In this document: piece by piece, positions 7,041 through 16,338 of the stretch
How positions within the stretch are numbered: position 1 is the first letter of the stretch
How the letters are laid out: each line of letters starts with the position of its first letter
From: Allobosea sp.
GTDB taxonomy: Bacteria > Pseudomonadota > Alphaproteobacteria > Rhizobiales > Beijerinckiaceae
Assembly (NCBI GenBank): GCA_024231975.1
Contig: JAAEQB010000076.1
Location: 1 to 64,000, forward strand
DNA length: 64,000 nt
Direction of reading: 5' to 3'
The notes under the pieces: model-generated
The model's database searches: none
The model's input: only the letters and a program-made list of their open reading frames with translations
What the model was told of the DNA's origin: nothing
Made by a program: the position numbers and the translations under genes

Positions 7041-9947
7041 TTACGCCGCCTCGAAGGACGAGCTCGACGCTCCGACCAGCCGGCGTGCCTCCGCCGCCGT
7101 CATCGGCTGGCCGAAAGTGTAGCCCTGCGCGTACTGGCAGCCGAGCTGGTAGAGCTCGATCGCATCCGATTCGGTCTCGGCACCCTCGGCGACCACGTCC
7201 ATCTGCAGGTCGGCGGCGAGCTGGACGATCGAGCGCAGGATCACCGGCGGCTTGCCGTTGCCCATCTGGCGCACGAAGCTCTGGTCGATCTTGATCGTGT
7301 CGAAGGGGAAGCGCTGCAGATAGGACAGCGAGGAATACCCCGTTCCGAAATCGTCGAGCGACAGGCCGGCGCCGAGATCGCGGATGCGGCTGAGCATCTG
7401 CGCCGCATATTCCGGATTCTCCATCACCAGGCTCTCGGTGATCTCCAGCTTGAGCGTGCCCGGCAGCACGCGCCGGCGCGCCAGCACCGCCTTCACGTCC
7501 TTCAGCAGATCATGGCGCAGCAATTGCCGGCTGGAGACGTTGACGCTGGCGAAGATCGGCGGCTCGACCTCGAGCGCGGCCTGCCAGGCGGCGAGCTCGC
7601 GCGCGGTCCGGTCCATCACATAGACGCCGAGGTCGACGATCAGCCCGCTCTCCTCGGCGATCGAGAGGAAGTCCTGCGGCAGCAGACGGCCCTCGCGCGG
7701 ATGGTCCCAGCGCATCAACGCCTCGAAGCCGGCGATGGTCCGGTCCTCCAGCCTGACGATCGGCTGGTACATCACCTGGATCTCGCCGCGCTCGATCGCC
7801 CGACGCAGGTCGCTTTCGAGCGCGAGCCGGTCGTTGCGATCGCTGCGCATCGCCGGGACGAAGACCTCGACCAGGTTGCCGCCCTGGTTCTTGGCATGCG
7901 CCATGGCAAGCTCGGCGTTCTTCAGCGCGTCGTCCTTGCGCGCCATCGGCGTGCCGTCGAAGAGCGTCAGTCCGATCGAGGGCGTCAGCACGATCTCGCG
8001 CTCGGCGAAGGTGATCGGCGTCGAGACGGCGCGGCGGATCAGCTCGGCCAGGGCCAGGATGCGCTCGGGATCGCTCTCCGAGACGATGATCATCGCGAAG
8101 ATGTCGCCGCCGATTCGCGCCAGCGTGTCCTGCGTCCGCAGCAGACGGCCGAGGCGGCGCGCCAGCGTCAGCAGAATCGAATCGCCGGCCGAGAAGCCGA
8201 CTGATTCGTTGACCTGCTTGAAGCGGTCGATGTCGATGACGATCACGGTCGGGCGGATGGCGTCGTCGGCGCGGCTGAAGCCGAACACGGCGGTGAGCCG
8301 GTCCTGGAACAGCTCGCGATTGGGCAGGCCGGTCAGGTTGTCGTGCACGGCGTCGTGCAGCATGCGCTCCTGGGCGGTACGCTGCTCGGTGACATCTGCG
8401 AGCGTGCCGATGACGCGGATGACCTCACCGTCGGAGCCGATCACCGGCCGGGCCTTCAGGCTGAACCAGTGATAGGCGCCATTGGCGGCGCGCAGGCGGA
8501 AATCGAGCTGCAGCTTGCCGCGGCGCTGCTCGATCACCGCGTCGAGCGAGACGCGATAGCGGTCGCGGTCGGCGACATGCATGTGTTCGAGCCAGCGCGC
8601 GGCCGAGCCTTCGAGCGCACCCTTTGACAGGCCGAGCAGGATTTCGGCCTGCGGCGAGACGAAGATCTTGTCGGCCGAGACGTCCCAGTCGAAGACGAGG
8701 TCGCCCGAGCCGGAGAGGGCGAGCGCCCGCCGCTCGGTATCGGAGACCAGCCCCTGCGCCAGCGCGCCGCCGGCGAAGGCGTGCTGCACCACGGTGAAGC
8801 CGATCAGCAGTACGATCAGGACGAGGCCGCCGATCAGGGAGGGCGGCACGAGGTCGCGGGTGACCTGTCCGACCACGGTGAACCCGGCGGCGGTCACCCA
8901 GACCAGCAGCAGGAACCAGGTCGGGATCAGCATCACCGCCCGCTCATAGCCATGGGTGGCGAGGTGCAGGATCAGCACGAAGCCGATCGTCGCGACGGCC
9001 GCGATCGATATGCGGGCGATGCCGGCCGCCATCGGCGCATCGAAGACCGCGAGCCCGACTAGCCCGGCTAGGCCTAGGATCCAGATGAAGGTGATGTGGC
9101 TGTAGCGGACATGCCAGCGCGACAGGTTGAGATAGGCGAAAAGGAAGACGAGCAGCGTTGCCGCCAGCACCACCTCGGCGCCGGCGCGATAGATGCGCTC
9201 GATTGCCGGGGTCAGCGGGAAGATACGCTGGAAGAAGCCGAAATCCAGGCCGGCATAAGCCAGCACCGCCCAGGCTAGAGCCGCGGCGGCCGGGAAGATC
9301 ACCGCACCCTTGACCACGAAGATGATGGTCAGGAACAGCGCCAGCAGGCCGGCGATGCCGATGATGATGCCCTTGTAGAGCGTTAGCCCGTTGGTCTTCT
9401 GGCGGTAGGCCTCCGGCTCGAACAGATAGAGCTGCGGCAGGTTCGGCGATTTCAGCTCGGCCACGAAGGTGACGGTGGTGCCGGGGTCGAGGGTGATCTG
9501 GAAGATGTCGGCGTCGGGCGCTTCCTCGCGCTCGGGCCGCAGGCCCTGGCTCGCGGTGATCGCCTCGATGCGGCGGTCGCCGAGATCGGGCCAGATCACG
9601 CCGGAGCCGATCAGGCGGTGGAACGGGGCGACCAGCAGACGATCGATCTGCTCGTCGGAATCATTGGTCAGCGCGAACACGATCCAGTCCGGCCGCGCCC
9701 CGGATTCGCGCGCTCGGACGGCGATGCGCCGGACGATGCCGTCGGCACCCGGCGCGGTCGAGATCTGGATGACGTCGCCATCGGCCTTGTTGCGCTCGAC
9801 CACGTCGGTGAGGTCGAGCACGGGCACGTCGAGCGGCACGCGCTGCGCCTCGACCGCCAGCGCCGGGCGCAGCAGCGTGAGCAGCACCAGCATCAGGAGG
9901 CCGAAAACGGCGATGCCGGACCGAAGGAAGCGTGATGTCGCTGACAA
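7041..9947 (-). CDS. Membrane-bound EAL phosphodiesterase with degenerate GGDEF and PAS domains
   Basis: About 968 residues if TTG 9947 is the start; there is no ATG before the first hydrophobic segment. TTG 10019 is an alternative. Order: signal sequence or anchor ending RPALA; a periplasmic 7TMR-DISM-like domain (about 30-190); about seven membrane segments (190-430); a PAS/PAC domain (about 450-560); GGDEF (about 560-700); EAL (about 710-960). The GGDEF site reads GGDIF near residue 612, losing the catalytic glutamate. The EAL domain keeps EALMRW, the NVSSRQ, LEITES, DDFGTGYSS and KIDQSF motifs and AEGAETE. I infer a cyclic-di-GMP phosphodiesterase whose GGDEF domain may only bind GTP. The input signal is unknown. 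Confidence 0.9.
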   Translation of the reverse strand: MSATSRFLRSGIAVFGLLMLVLLTLLRPALAVEAQRVPLDVPVLDLTDVVERNKADGDVIQISTAPGADGIVRRIAVRARESGARPDWIVFALTNDSDEQIDRLLVAPFHRLIGSGVIWPDLGDRRIEAITASQGLRPEREEAPDADIFQITLDPGTTVTFVAELKSPNLPQLYLFEPEAYRQKTNGLTLYKGIIIGIAGLLALFLTIIFVVKGAVIFPAAAALAWAVLAYAGLDFGFFQRIFPLTPAIERIYRAGAEVVLAATLLVFLFAYLNLSRWHVRYSHITFIWILGLAGLVGLAVFDAPMAAGIARISIAAVATIGFVLILHLATHGYERAVMLIPTWFLLLVWVTAAGFTVVGQVTRDLVPPSLIGGLVLIVLLIGFTVVQHAFAGGALAQGLVSDTERRALALSGSGDLVFDWDVSADKIFVSPQAEILLGLSKGALEGSAARWLEHMHVADRDRYRVSLDAVIEQRRGKLQLDFRLRAANGAYHWFSLKARPVIGSDGEVIRVIGTLADVTEQRTAQERMLHDAVHDNLTGLPNRELFQDRLTAVFGFSRADDAIRPTVIVIDIDRFKQVNESVGFSAGDSILLTLARRLGRLLRTQDTLARIGGDIFAMIIVSESDPERILALAELIRRAVSTPITFAEREIVLTPSIGLTLFDGTPMARKDDALKNAELAMAHAKNQGGNLVEVFVPAMRSDRNDRLALESDLRRAIERGEIQVMYQPIVRLEDRTIAGFEALMRWDHPREGRLLPQDFLSIAEESGLIVDLGVYVMDRTARELAAWQAALEVEPPIFASVNVSSRQLLRHDLLKDVKAVLARRRVLPGTLKLEITESLVMENPEYAAQMLSRIRDLGAGLSLDDFGTGYSSLSYLQRFPFDTIKIDQSFVRQMGNGKPPVILRSIVQLAADLQMDVVAEGAETESDAIELYQLGCQYAQGYTFGQPMTAAEARRLVGASSSSFEAA

Positions 9948-10030
9948 GATGGGCTCTGCGGGGAACTCTTCAGGCGTGATGGTCAGTGGTATCGGCGGGA
10001 CGTGGCGAGGGCAAGGCAATGCCTGCCTGT

Positions 10031-10639
10031 TCACAGCTTGCGATCGATGTCGGGGCGGCGCAGCTCCGCGGCGAGGATGCCGTAGAGCAGATGGTCGGCC
10101 CAGACGCCGTTGATGCGCAGATAGCCGCGCGCCTCGCCCTCGCGGGTGAAGCCGACGCGCTCCAGCAGCCGGCGCGAGGGTTCGTTGGTCGGCAGGCAGG
10201 CCGCTTCGACGCGGTGCAAGGCCAGCTCCGAAAAAGCGAAGTCGAGCGCGCCGCGCACCGCCTCGGTCATATGGCCCTTGCCGGCATGGCGCTGGCCCAT
10301 CCAGTAGCCGAGCGTGCAGGCCTGGGCGACGCCGCGCCTGACCAAGCCGAGGGTCAGCCCGCCGAGCAGCGCCTCGGAGCGGGCGTCGAGGACGAATAGC
10401 GAATAGGCCTCGTCGGTCGCGATCTCGCGGGCGGCGCGCTTGACCCGCAGGCGGAAGGAGGCGCGGGTCAGGTCGTCCTCGGTCCAGACCGGCTCCCAGG
10501 GGGTGAGGAAGTCGCGGCTCTCCATCCGCAGGCTCGCCCAGGCCGAGTAGTCGCCGGCGAGCGGGGCGCGCAGGATCAGGTTTTGCGTCCTGATCAGCGG
10601 CCGCGCCGGCGGGTCGGTGGCGAAGCGGAAGAGGGCCAT
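10031..10639 (-). CDS. RimJ/RimL-type GNAT acetyltransferase
   Basis: 202 residues of the RimJ-like GNAT group. It opens with LIRTQNLILRAPLAGDY and has the acetyl-CoA loop GQRHAGKGHMTEAV, then HRVEAACLPTNEPSRRLLERVGF, the classic C-terminal half. The RimJ family acetylates protein N-termini, but the target here is unknown. ATG 10639 sits two bases behind the stop of the M16 peptidase gene, so the two are co-transcribed. The pairing of thrC, M16 peptidase and this GNAT is common in related genomes (recalled knowledge). A reading that fuses this region into the downstream EAL protein is a frame artefact. Confidence 0.9.
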   Translation of the reverse strand: MALFRFATDPPARPLIRTQNLILRAPLAGDYSAWASLRMESRDFLTPWEPVWTEDDLTRASFRLRVKRAAREIATDEAYSLFVLDARSEALLGGLTLGLVRRGVAQACTLGYWMGQRHAGKGHMTEAVRGALDFAFSELALHRVEAACLPTNEPSRRLLERVGFTREGEARGYLRINGVWADHLLYGILAAELRRPDIDRKL

Positions 10640-10641
10640 GG

Positions 10642-11985
10642 TCAGGCGGCTCGCGCCAGCATGGCGCGCAAGGCGGCCACAGGAGCGAGGTCGTCGAGCG
10701 GGCCGACGGCCGCGACCGTGACCACGCCGTCGAGCAGCGCCTGGCCGGCTGCGCGCACATCGGCGAGGCTGACGGCGTCGAGCCGGCGCGCCAGCTCCTC
10801 GCGCGGGATCGCCCGGCCGAAGACCAGCACTTGCCGCGCCATCTGCTCGAGCTTGCCGCCGGGGCTTTCGAGCGAGGCGAGCAGCCCGACCTTCATCTGG
10901 GCCCGGGCCCGTGCGACCTCGGCTTCGCTGACGTCGCGGGCCGCTTGGGCGAGGCAGTCGAGCGCGACCTCGACCAGTTCGCCGACATCCTCCGGCGCGG
11001 TGCCGGCGCTGATGCCGAAGACGCCGCAATCGGAGAAGGGCCAGTGGAAGGCGTCGACCGCATAGGCGAGGCCGCGGCGCTCGCGCACCTCCTGGAACAG
11101 GCGCGAGGAGAGGCCGCCGCCGAGTACCGCCGAGAAGATCTGCAGCGGGTAGTGCACGCCGTTGGTGAACGGCTTGCCGGGGAAGCCGAGGACGACATGG
11201 ACCTGTTCCTCGTCGCCGTCGATGCGGGCTTCGCCACCGTGATAGACGGCCGGCGTGCGCGCCTCGGGCGCGGTCGCGGGCCGTGCCGGCAGCGCGGCGA
11301 GCGCCTGTTCCGCCAAGGCGACCAGCTCGTCGTGGTCGACGGCGCCGGCGGCGGCCAGAACCATGTTGCCGGCATGGTAGTGCCGGTCGAGATAGGCGCG
11401 GATCGCCTCGGGCGTGAAGCTCTTCACCGTCTCCGCCGTGCCGAGGATCGGCCGGCCGAGCGGCTGCTCCGGGAAGGCGGCGTGCAGGAAGCGGTCATAG
11501 ACGAGATCGTCTGGCGTATCCTGCACGGCACCGATCTCCTGCAGGATCACGCCCTTCTCGCGCGCCAGCTCCTCCTCGGTGAGCGAGGGCTGGGTCAGGA
11601 TGTCGGCGAGGATGTCGACCGCCAGCGGCAGGTCCTGGCCGAGCACGCGGGCGGTGTAACAGGTGTATTCGACCGATGTCGCGGCGTTGAGGTCACCGCC
11701 GACGCTCTCGATCTCCTCGGCGATCTGGAGGGCAGTGCGCCGGGCCGTGCCCTTGAACGCCATATGCTCGAGGAGGTGGGCGAGGCCATGCTCGTGCGGC
11801 AGCTCGTCGCGCGCGCCGGCGCCGATCCAGATGCCGAGCGAGACGGTCGAGGCATGGGCCATGCGCTCGGAGACGATGCGCAGGCCCGACGGCAGCGTCG
11901 TCAGGCTGACGGCCGGGTCGTGGCCGGCTTCGCCCGGCTTCACGGACTTTTCTGTCTTGGCCTTGAGCGTCTTGCCTGCCGTCAT
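10642..11985 (-). CDS. M16 family zinc peptidase, mitochondrial-processing-peptidase-like
   Basis: 447 residues with the inverted zinc motif HLLEH (His70, Glu73, His74), and the distal glutamate is expected in GVILQEIGAVQDTPDD. A second M16 lobe follows with the family segment FPGKPFTNG and GGGLSSRLFQEVRERRGLAY, which is the substrate-binding Arg/Tyr region. This group is the bacterial relative of the mitochondrial processing peptidase and is thought to cut short peptides. The ATG overlaps the thrC stop by four bases (ATGA), giving translational coupling. It is one of the conserved thrC-M16-GNAT trio. Confidence 0.94.
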   Translation of the reverse strand: MTAGKTLKAKTEKSVKPGEAGHDPAVSLTTLPSGLRIVSERMAHASTVSLGIWIGAGARDELPHEHGLAHLLEHMAFKGTARRTALQIAEEIESVGGDLNAATSVEYTCYTARVLGQDLPLAVDILADILTQPSLTEEELAREKGVILQEIGAVQDTPDDLVYDRFLHAAFPEQPLGRPILGTAETVKSFTPEAIRAYLDRHYHAGNMVLAAAGAVDHDELVALAEQALAALPARPATAPEARTPAVYHGGEARIDGDEEQVHVVLGFPGKPFTNGVHYPLQIFSAVLGGGLSSRLFQEVRERRGLAYAVDAFHWPFSDCGVFGISAGTAPEDVGELVEVALDCLAQAARDVSEAEVARARAQMKVGLLASLESPGGKLEQMARQVLVFGRAIPREELARRLDAVSLADVRAAGQALLDGVVTVAAVGPLDDLAPVAALRAMLARAA

Positions 11986-13397
11986 GCCGCGGCACTCCTG
12001 ACAGCCCGCGCCCGCTCGGCGACGAAGCGTTCGAGCTCGCGCTGGTCGTTCGGCAATTGGCTGAAGCGCTCCTTGCGCTCCATCAGGTCGGAAAGATGCG
12101 CGGGCAGGGCGGGCGTGACCCCGCTCGCCGCCGCGACGGCCGCCGGGAATTTGGCAGGGTGGGCGGTGCCGAGCGCCACCACCGGCGTCGCAGGATCGGC
12201 GGCGAGCAGCTTGCGCGCCGCGGCGACGCCGATCGCGCTGTGCGGGTCGAGCAGATAGCCGGCCTCGCGCCAGACCGTGCCGATCTCGGCTGCAATCGAG
12301 GCCTCGTCCTGCGCGACCGCGTCGAAATCGGCGCGAATGCGGGCGAGCGGCTCGGCCGCGATCTCGAAGCGGCCGGACTGCGCCAGCGACTGCATCAGCC
12401 GGCGCACCGCCGTGCCGTCGCGGCCATGCGCTTCGAACAGCAGCCGCTCGAAATTCGAGGAGATCTGGATGTCCATCGAAGGCGAGGTCGTCGCCGCGAC
12501 ACCGCGCATCTCGTAGACGCCGGTCTCTAGCGTGCGCGCCAGGATGTCGTTGCTGTTGGTGCCGACCATCAGACGGCCGATCGGCAGCCCCATCTGCTTG
12601 GCGATCCAGCCGGCGAGGATGTCGCCGAAATTGCCGGTGGGTACTGCGAAGGAGACCGGCCGGTGCGGCGAGCCGAGCGCGACCGCGGCGGTGAAATAGT
12701 AGACAACCTGCGCCGCGATCCGCGCCCAGTTGATCGAGTTGACGCCGGAGAGGCGCAATTCGTCGCGGAAGGCGTGGTGGTTGAACAGCGCCTTCACCAA
12801 GTTCTGGCAGTCGTCGAAGGTGCCTTCGACGGCGATGGCGTGGACATTGTCGGCCTCGACCGTGGTCATCTGCCGGCGCTGCACGTCGGAGACGCGGCCA
12901 TGCGGGTAGAGGATGAAGACGTCGACGCGTTCCAGCCCCTTGAAGGCGTCGATCGCGGCGCCGCCGGTGTCGCCGGAGGTCGCGCCGACGATGGTGGCGC
13001 GCTCGCCGCGCTGGGCCAGGACATGGTCCATCAGCCGGCCGAGCAGCTGCATCGCCACGTCCTTGAAGGCGAGCGTCGGACCGTGGAAGAGCTCGAGCGA
13101 GAACAGGTTGTCGCCGAGCTGGACCAGCGGACAGACCGCTGGATGGCGGAACGTGCCATAGGCCTCGCCGATCATGGCTTTCAGCGCATCAGCGGCAATG
13201 TCGCCATCGGCCAGCGCGCCGACGACGCGCTCCGCGACCTCGGCATAGGGTTTCCCTGCGAAACCGGCGATCTCCTGCGCGTTGAAGCGCGGCAAAGCTT
13301 GCGGCAGATAGAGGCCGCCGTCACGGGCGAGTCCGGCGAGCAGCGCGTCGGCAAAGGAGAGCGACGGCGCTTCGCCGCGGGTCGAAATATGCAGCAC
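11982..13397 (-). CDS. thrC: Threonine synthase
   Basis: 471 residues from a GTG at 13397 (VLHISTRGEAP matches the usual MKYVSTRGEAP N-terminus). The pyridoxal phosphate lysine is Lys112 in HGPTLAFKDVAMQ. The phosphate-binding and active-site loops GATSGDTGGAAIDAF and PTGNFGDILAGW are intact. It converts O-phosphohomoserine to threonine in the cytoplasm. The length fits the bacterial class. An upstream extension to 13478 adds only non-conserved sequence. It is first in the thrC-M16-GNAT group and couples to the peptidase through an ATGA overlap. Confidence 0.95.
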   Translation of the reverse strand: MLHISTRGEAPSLSFADALLAGLARDGGLYLPQALPRFNAQEIAGFAGKPYAEVAERVVGALADGDIAADALKAMIGEAYGTFRHPAVCPLVQLGDNLFSLELFHGPTLAFKDVAMQLLGRLMDHVLAQRGERATIVGATSGDTGGAAIDAFKGLERVDVFILYPHGRVSDVQRRQMTTVEADNVHAIAVEGTFDDCQNLVKALFNHHAFRDELRLSGVNSINWARIAAQVVYYFTAAVALGSPHRPVSFAVPTGNFGDILAGWIAKQMGLPIGRLMVGTNSNDILARTLETGVYEMRGVAATTSPSMDIQISSNFERLLFEAHGRDGTAVRRLMQSLAQSGRFEIAAEPLARIRADFDAVAQDEASIAAEIGTVWREAGYLLDPHSAIGVAAARKLLAADPATPVVALGTAHPAKFPAAVAAASGVTPALPAHLSDLMERKERFSQLPNDQRELERFVAERARAVRSAAA

Positions 13398-13521
13398 GGT
13401 TCTTGATCTCGGATGGCGTGCTGATCCTATAGGCCTGTTGGCTAGGGAGGGCAAAGTCCGGCTGCGCAAACCAGCCAACCGCCCCGAGACCTACCCCGAA
13501 AGTTCGGTCCAAAATGCGCGA

Positions 13522-13630
13522 GTCGTCCCGGGCGACCGGAGGGAGACCCGGGACCCATTCCGGAACCTCTTTCGGAAAGGCTCCGGAATGGATCCCGGAT
13601 CTCCGCTGCGCTCCGTCCGGGATGACGGCG
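13522..13630 (+). repeat. Palindromic intergenic repeat, second family
   Basis: Outer arms GTCGTCCCGGG and CGGGATGACG enclose an inner hairpin pair, CATTCCGGAACC with GGCTCCGGAATG. The layout resembles the RIME-like copies but the arms differ in sequence. It fills the space between SURF1 and thrC and could serve as a 3' end signal for the SURF1 transcript. Confidence 0.75.
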
Positions 13631-13647
13631 TGGTTGGTTTTAGGCTT

Positions 13648-14400
13648 TTACTCAGCCTCCACAGGCTTCCTGCGCGCCTGCAAGGCATAGGCCGCGAACA
13701 CCCCGATCAGCGTCAGCGCCAGCCCCCACCAGGTCAGCGCGTATTGCAGGTGGTTGTCCGGGATGCGGCCGATCAGTTCGTTGACGTCGACACCGGCGGG
13801 CGGGGTCAGCCCATCGCCCTGGCGCTCGGCCTCCAGATAGAACGGCGCGACCGTTCCGATGCCCAGCGCCGCGGCGATGGCCTCGGGATCGCGCGTGTAG
13901 AATTCGCGCTGCTGAGGCAGGTCGGCGGGCGTGAAGCTGTTGCGCGTCTCGGCTGCGCGCAGATAGCCGGTGACGGTCGCCGTACCTGTCGCCGGCGCGA
14001 TCGTCGCGAAGCGGCTTTCCGGCACGAAGCCGCGATTGACCAGGATCGTCATGCCGTCATCCAGGCGAAAGCCCTGGAAGATCCAGCGTCCGAAGCCGGA
14101 AAGCTGGCGCGAGCCGGGCGGGCCGGCGGCGATGGTGGTGCGCACGCTGGCCATGCCGTCGAGATAGCTTCCCTTGGCCTGGGCGCGGGTGAGGTCGAGC
14201 TTCGGCCAGCCGCCGTTGGCGGACAGCTGCATCGGGGCAGCCTTGGCCTGCGCCTCCAGTCGCTCGATGAAGAAGCGCTTCTCGCTCATGCGCAGCCATT
14301 GCCAGGTGCCGAGCGTGCACAGCACCGCGACGCCGACGATGGTGAGGAGCGCCGGCAGCAGGAGCTTGGGCCGGGGCGTGGGGGAAGCGGACTCGCTCAC
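13648..14400 (-). CDS. SURF1 family cytochrome oxidase assembly protein
   Basis: 250 residues from a GTG at 14400. It has one membrane segment near the N-terminus (LLLPALLTIVGVAVLCTLGTWQW), a large periplasmic domain and a second membrane segment near the C-terminus (LTWWGLALTLIGVFAAYAL). Family marks seen are GTWQWLRMSEK, ILVNRGFVP and NHLQYALTWW. SURF1 helps insert heme a into subunit I of the aa3 oxidase. The start overlaps the stop of the DUF983 gene by four bases (GTGA), so it is coupled as the last gene of the cta operon. Confidence 0.93.
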   Translation of the reverse strand: MSESASPTPRPKLLLPALLTIVGVAVLCTLGTWQWLRMSEKRFFIERLEAQAKAAPMQLSANGGWPKLDLTRAQAKGSYLDGMASVRTTIAAGPPGSRQLSGFGRWIFQGFRLDDGMTILVNRGFVPESRFATIAPATGTATVTGYLRAAETRNSFTPADLPQQREFYTRDPEAIAAALGIGTVAPFYLEAERQGDGLTPPAGVDVNELIGRIPDNHLQYALTWWGLALTLIGVFAAYALQARRKPVEAE

Positions 14401-14771
14401 TTCTTCAGCCTGCCTTCCTCGGCCTTGTGGGCATATTGCAGGGCGACCGCGAGCCCCTTCATCGGCCGCAGCAGCCCGAGGCAGGTGACGAGCGCCAGCG
14501 GCAGCCAGAGCAGCAGGTGCAGCCAGATCGGCGGCGTGTAGGCGATCTCGACATAGAGCGCGAGGCCGAGCACGAAGAAGCCGGCGATCAGCATGATGAA
14601 CACGGCGGGGCCGTCGGCCGAATCGGCGAAGGAAAAATCGAGCCCGCAAGCGGCGCAACGCGGCTTCAGCTTGAGATAGCCGTCGAACAGCTTGCCCTCG
14701 CCGCAGCGCGGGCAGCGGCCGGACAGGCCGGTCGCGTAGGGGGAGGGCGGTGTGATCTGCGGCTGCGCCAT
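14397..14771 (-). CDS. DUF983 family zinc-ribbon membrane protein
   Basis: 124 residues. The N-terminus carries two CxxC pairs (RCPRCGEG and CAACGLDF), a zinc-ribbon layout, followed by two membrane segments (VFIMLIAGFFVLGLALY and IWLHLLLWLPLALVTCL). The function of DUF983 is not established. Its fixed place between ctaE and SURF1 in related bacteria points to cytochrome oxidase assembly (inference). ATG 14771 has a strong ribosome site (CAGGAGG). It is coupled to SURF1 downstream. Confidence 0.9.
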   Translation of the reverse strand: MAQPQITPPSPYATGLSGRCPRCGEGKLFDGYLKLKPRCAACGLDFSFADSADGPAVFIMLIAGFFVLGLALYVEIAYTPPIWLHLLLWLPLALVTCLGLLRPMKGLAVALQYAHKAEEGRLKK

Positions 14772-14790
14772 CGCGGCCTCCTGCAAACGG

Positions 14791-14813
14791 AAAGGGCGGC
14801 CTCGCGGCCGCCC
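14791..14813 (-). terminator. Hairpin between ctaE and the DUF983 gene
   Basis: An 8-bp GC stem (14794-14801 with 14806-14813, four-base loop) followed by TTT on the minus strand. It is likely a partial terminator or processing site that lowers expression of the assembly genes relative to ctaE. Confidence 0.65.
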
Positions 14814-14848
14814 CTGTGTCAGGTTCGCGGCCGCTTCCGGCCCGATTG

Positions 14849-15706
14849 TCAGTGTGCTGCCGGCGTGCCGGAGCCCCAGACATAGATCGAGGCGAACAGG
14901 AACAGCCAGACCACGTCGACGAAGTGCCAGTACCAGGCGGCGAACTCGAAGCCGAGATGCTGGTTCGGCTTGAAATGGCCGAGATAGACGCGCCACAGGC
15001 AGATCGCCAGGAAGATCGTGCCGATGATGACGTGGAAACCGTGGAAGCCGGTCGCCATGAAGAAGGTCGCGCCGTAGATGTTGCCCTTGAAGGCGAAGGA
15101 GGCGTGCGCGTACTCGTAGGCTTGGGTGATCGTGAACAGGATGCCGAGGATCACGGTCAGCCACAGGCCCTGCTTCAGGCCCTTCCGGTCGCCCTGGATC
15201 AGGGCGTAGTGCGCCCAGGTCACGGTCGTGCCGGAGGTCAGCAGGATCAGCGTGTTGAGCAGCGGCAGGTGCCAGGGGTCGAAGGTCTCGATGCCCTTCG
15301 GCGGCCAGTGACCGCCGGTGAACTCGGCGCGGGCGTACTGGATGTGCTCGCCGGTGAACAGGCTGGCGTCGAAGAAGGCCCAGAACCAGGCGACGAAGAA
15401 CATCACCTCGGAGGCGATGAACATCAGCATGCCGTAGCGATGATGCAGCTGCACTACGCGGGTGTGGTGGCCTTCCGTCTCGGCCTCGCGCGTCACGTCC
15501 ATCCACCAGGCGAGCATGGTGTAGAGCACGCCGAGCAGGCCGGCGCCGAAGACCAGCGGGCCGATGGTCATGCCGGCGACCGGCAACGACTTCATCCACA
15601 TCACCGCGCCGATCGCCATGATGGTGGCGCTGGCCGCGCCGACGATCGGCCACGGGCTCGGGTCGACGAGGTGGTAGTCGTGGTTCTTGGTATGGGCCCC
15701 GGCCAT
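14849..15706 (-). CDS. ctaE: Cytochrome c oxidase subunit III
   Basis: 285 residues with seven membrane segments, the normal length for subunit III. Marks seen are the region HRYGMLMFIASEVMFFVAWFW, TGFHGFHVIIGT and the terminal WYWHFVDVVWLFLF. Subunit III stabilises the aa3 oxidase in the inner membrane and lines a lipid or oxygen path to subunit I. ATG 15706 (MAGAHTKNHDYHLVDPSPWP) matches family N-termini; a longer reading to 15781 adds sequence that overlaps ctaG. It follows ctaG in the operon. Confidence 0.97.
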   Translation of the reverse strand: MAGAHTKNHDYHLVDPSPWPIVGAASATIMAIGAVMWMKSLPVAGMTIGPLVFGAGLLGVLYTMLAWWMDVTREAETEGHHTRVVQLHHRYGMLMFIASEVMFFVAWFWAFFDASLFTGEHIQYARAEFTGGHWPPKGIETFDPWHLPLLNTLILLTSGTTVTWAHYALIQGDRKGLKQGLWLTVILGILFTITQAYEYAHASFAFKGNIYGATFFMATGFHGFHVIIGTIFLAICLWRVYLGHFKPNQHLGFEFAAWYWHFVDVVWLFLFASIYVWGSGTPAAH

Positions 15707-15755
15707 CGTGCTCAAGTCTCCGCGTCCGTAGAAGTGCAGCGCCTGTCGCGCAGCT

Positions 15756-16334
15756 CTATAGTTTCGATTGGTTGCCGTCACCCTTGCTTTCCGCCACCGG
15801 CTGCCCGTTCTTCGACGGGAAGTAGGTGTAGGACAGGGTGATCGATTTCAGGCTGGCGAGCTCGCGGTTCAATTCGATCTCGGGATCGATGTAGAACACC
15901 ACCGGCGCTTCCAGGGTCTCGCCCGGCTGCAGCGTCGTCTCGGTGAAGCAGAAGCACTGGATCTTGACGAAATAGGCACCCGACTGGTTCGGCTGGACGT
16001 TGTAGGTCGCGATCCCGGTCATCGGCCGCGAAGACGTGTTGGTGATCTTGTAAAACACCGTCTGCGTCACGCCGACCTGCGCCCTGATCTCCGTCCTCTC
16101 CGCCTCGAAGCGCCAGCCCAGCGCCGGAGCGACGTTGGCGTCGAACATGACCGAGACGATTCGCTCGCTGGTCTTGCCGGTGGCGGCGGTGCCGACCATC
16201 GGCGTGCCGGCGAAGCCCGTGACCTTGCAGAACAGGTTGTAGAGCGGCACCGCGGCGAAAGAGAGCCCGGTCATGGCGAGCACGGCGGCGCTGCAGGCGA
16301 GGACGGTGCGGCGGTTGCGGGAAGCGGTGCTCAT
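15756..16334 (-). CDS. ctaG: Cytochrome c oxidase copper-assembly protein CtaG/Cox11
   Basis: 192 residues: a short cytoplasmic tail, one membrane segment (about residues 10-32), and a periplasmic copper-binding domain. The copper site KIQCFCFTE places Cys127 and Cys129, the known Cox11 ligands. An N-terminal Cys36 in YNLFCKVTGF is the third conserved one. It delivers copper to the CuB site of subunit I. It lies between the 58-aa gene and ctaE, all on the minus strand with short gaps. Confidence 0.96.
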   Translation of the reverse strand: MSTASRNRRTVLACSAAVLAMTGLSFAAVPLYNLFCKVTGFAGTPMVGTAATGKTSERIVSVMFDANVAPALGWRFEAERTEIRAQVGVTQTVFYKITNTSSRPMTGIATYNVQPNQSGAYFVKIQCFCFTETTLQPGETLEAPVVFYIDPEIELNRELASLKSITLSYTYFPSKNGQPVAESKGDGNQSKL

Positions 16335-16338
16335 CGCG

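Noticed and set aside
9948..10760. Long frame that would fuse the EAL protein with sequence up to 10760
   Set aside because: The extra part lies over the RimJ-like GNAT and M16 genes in another frame and is low-complexity Arg/Pro; the natural start lies just before the signal sequence.
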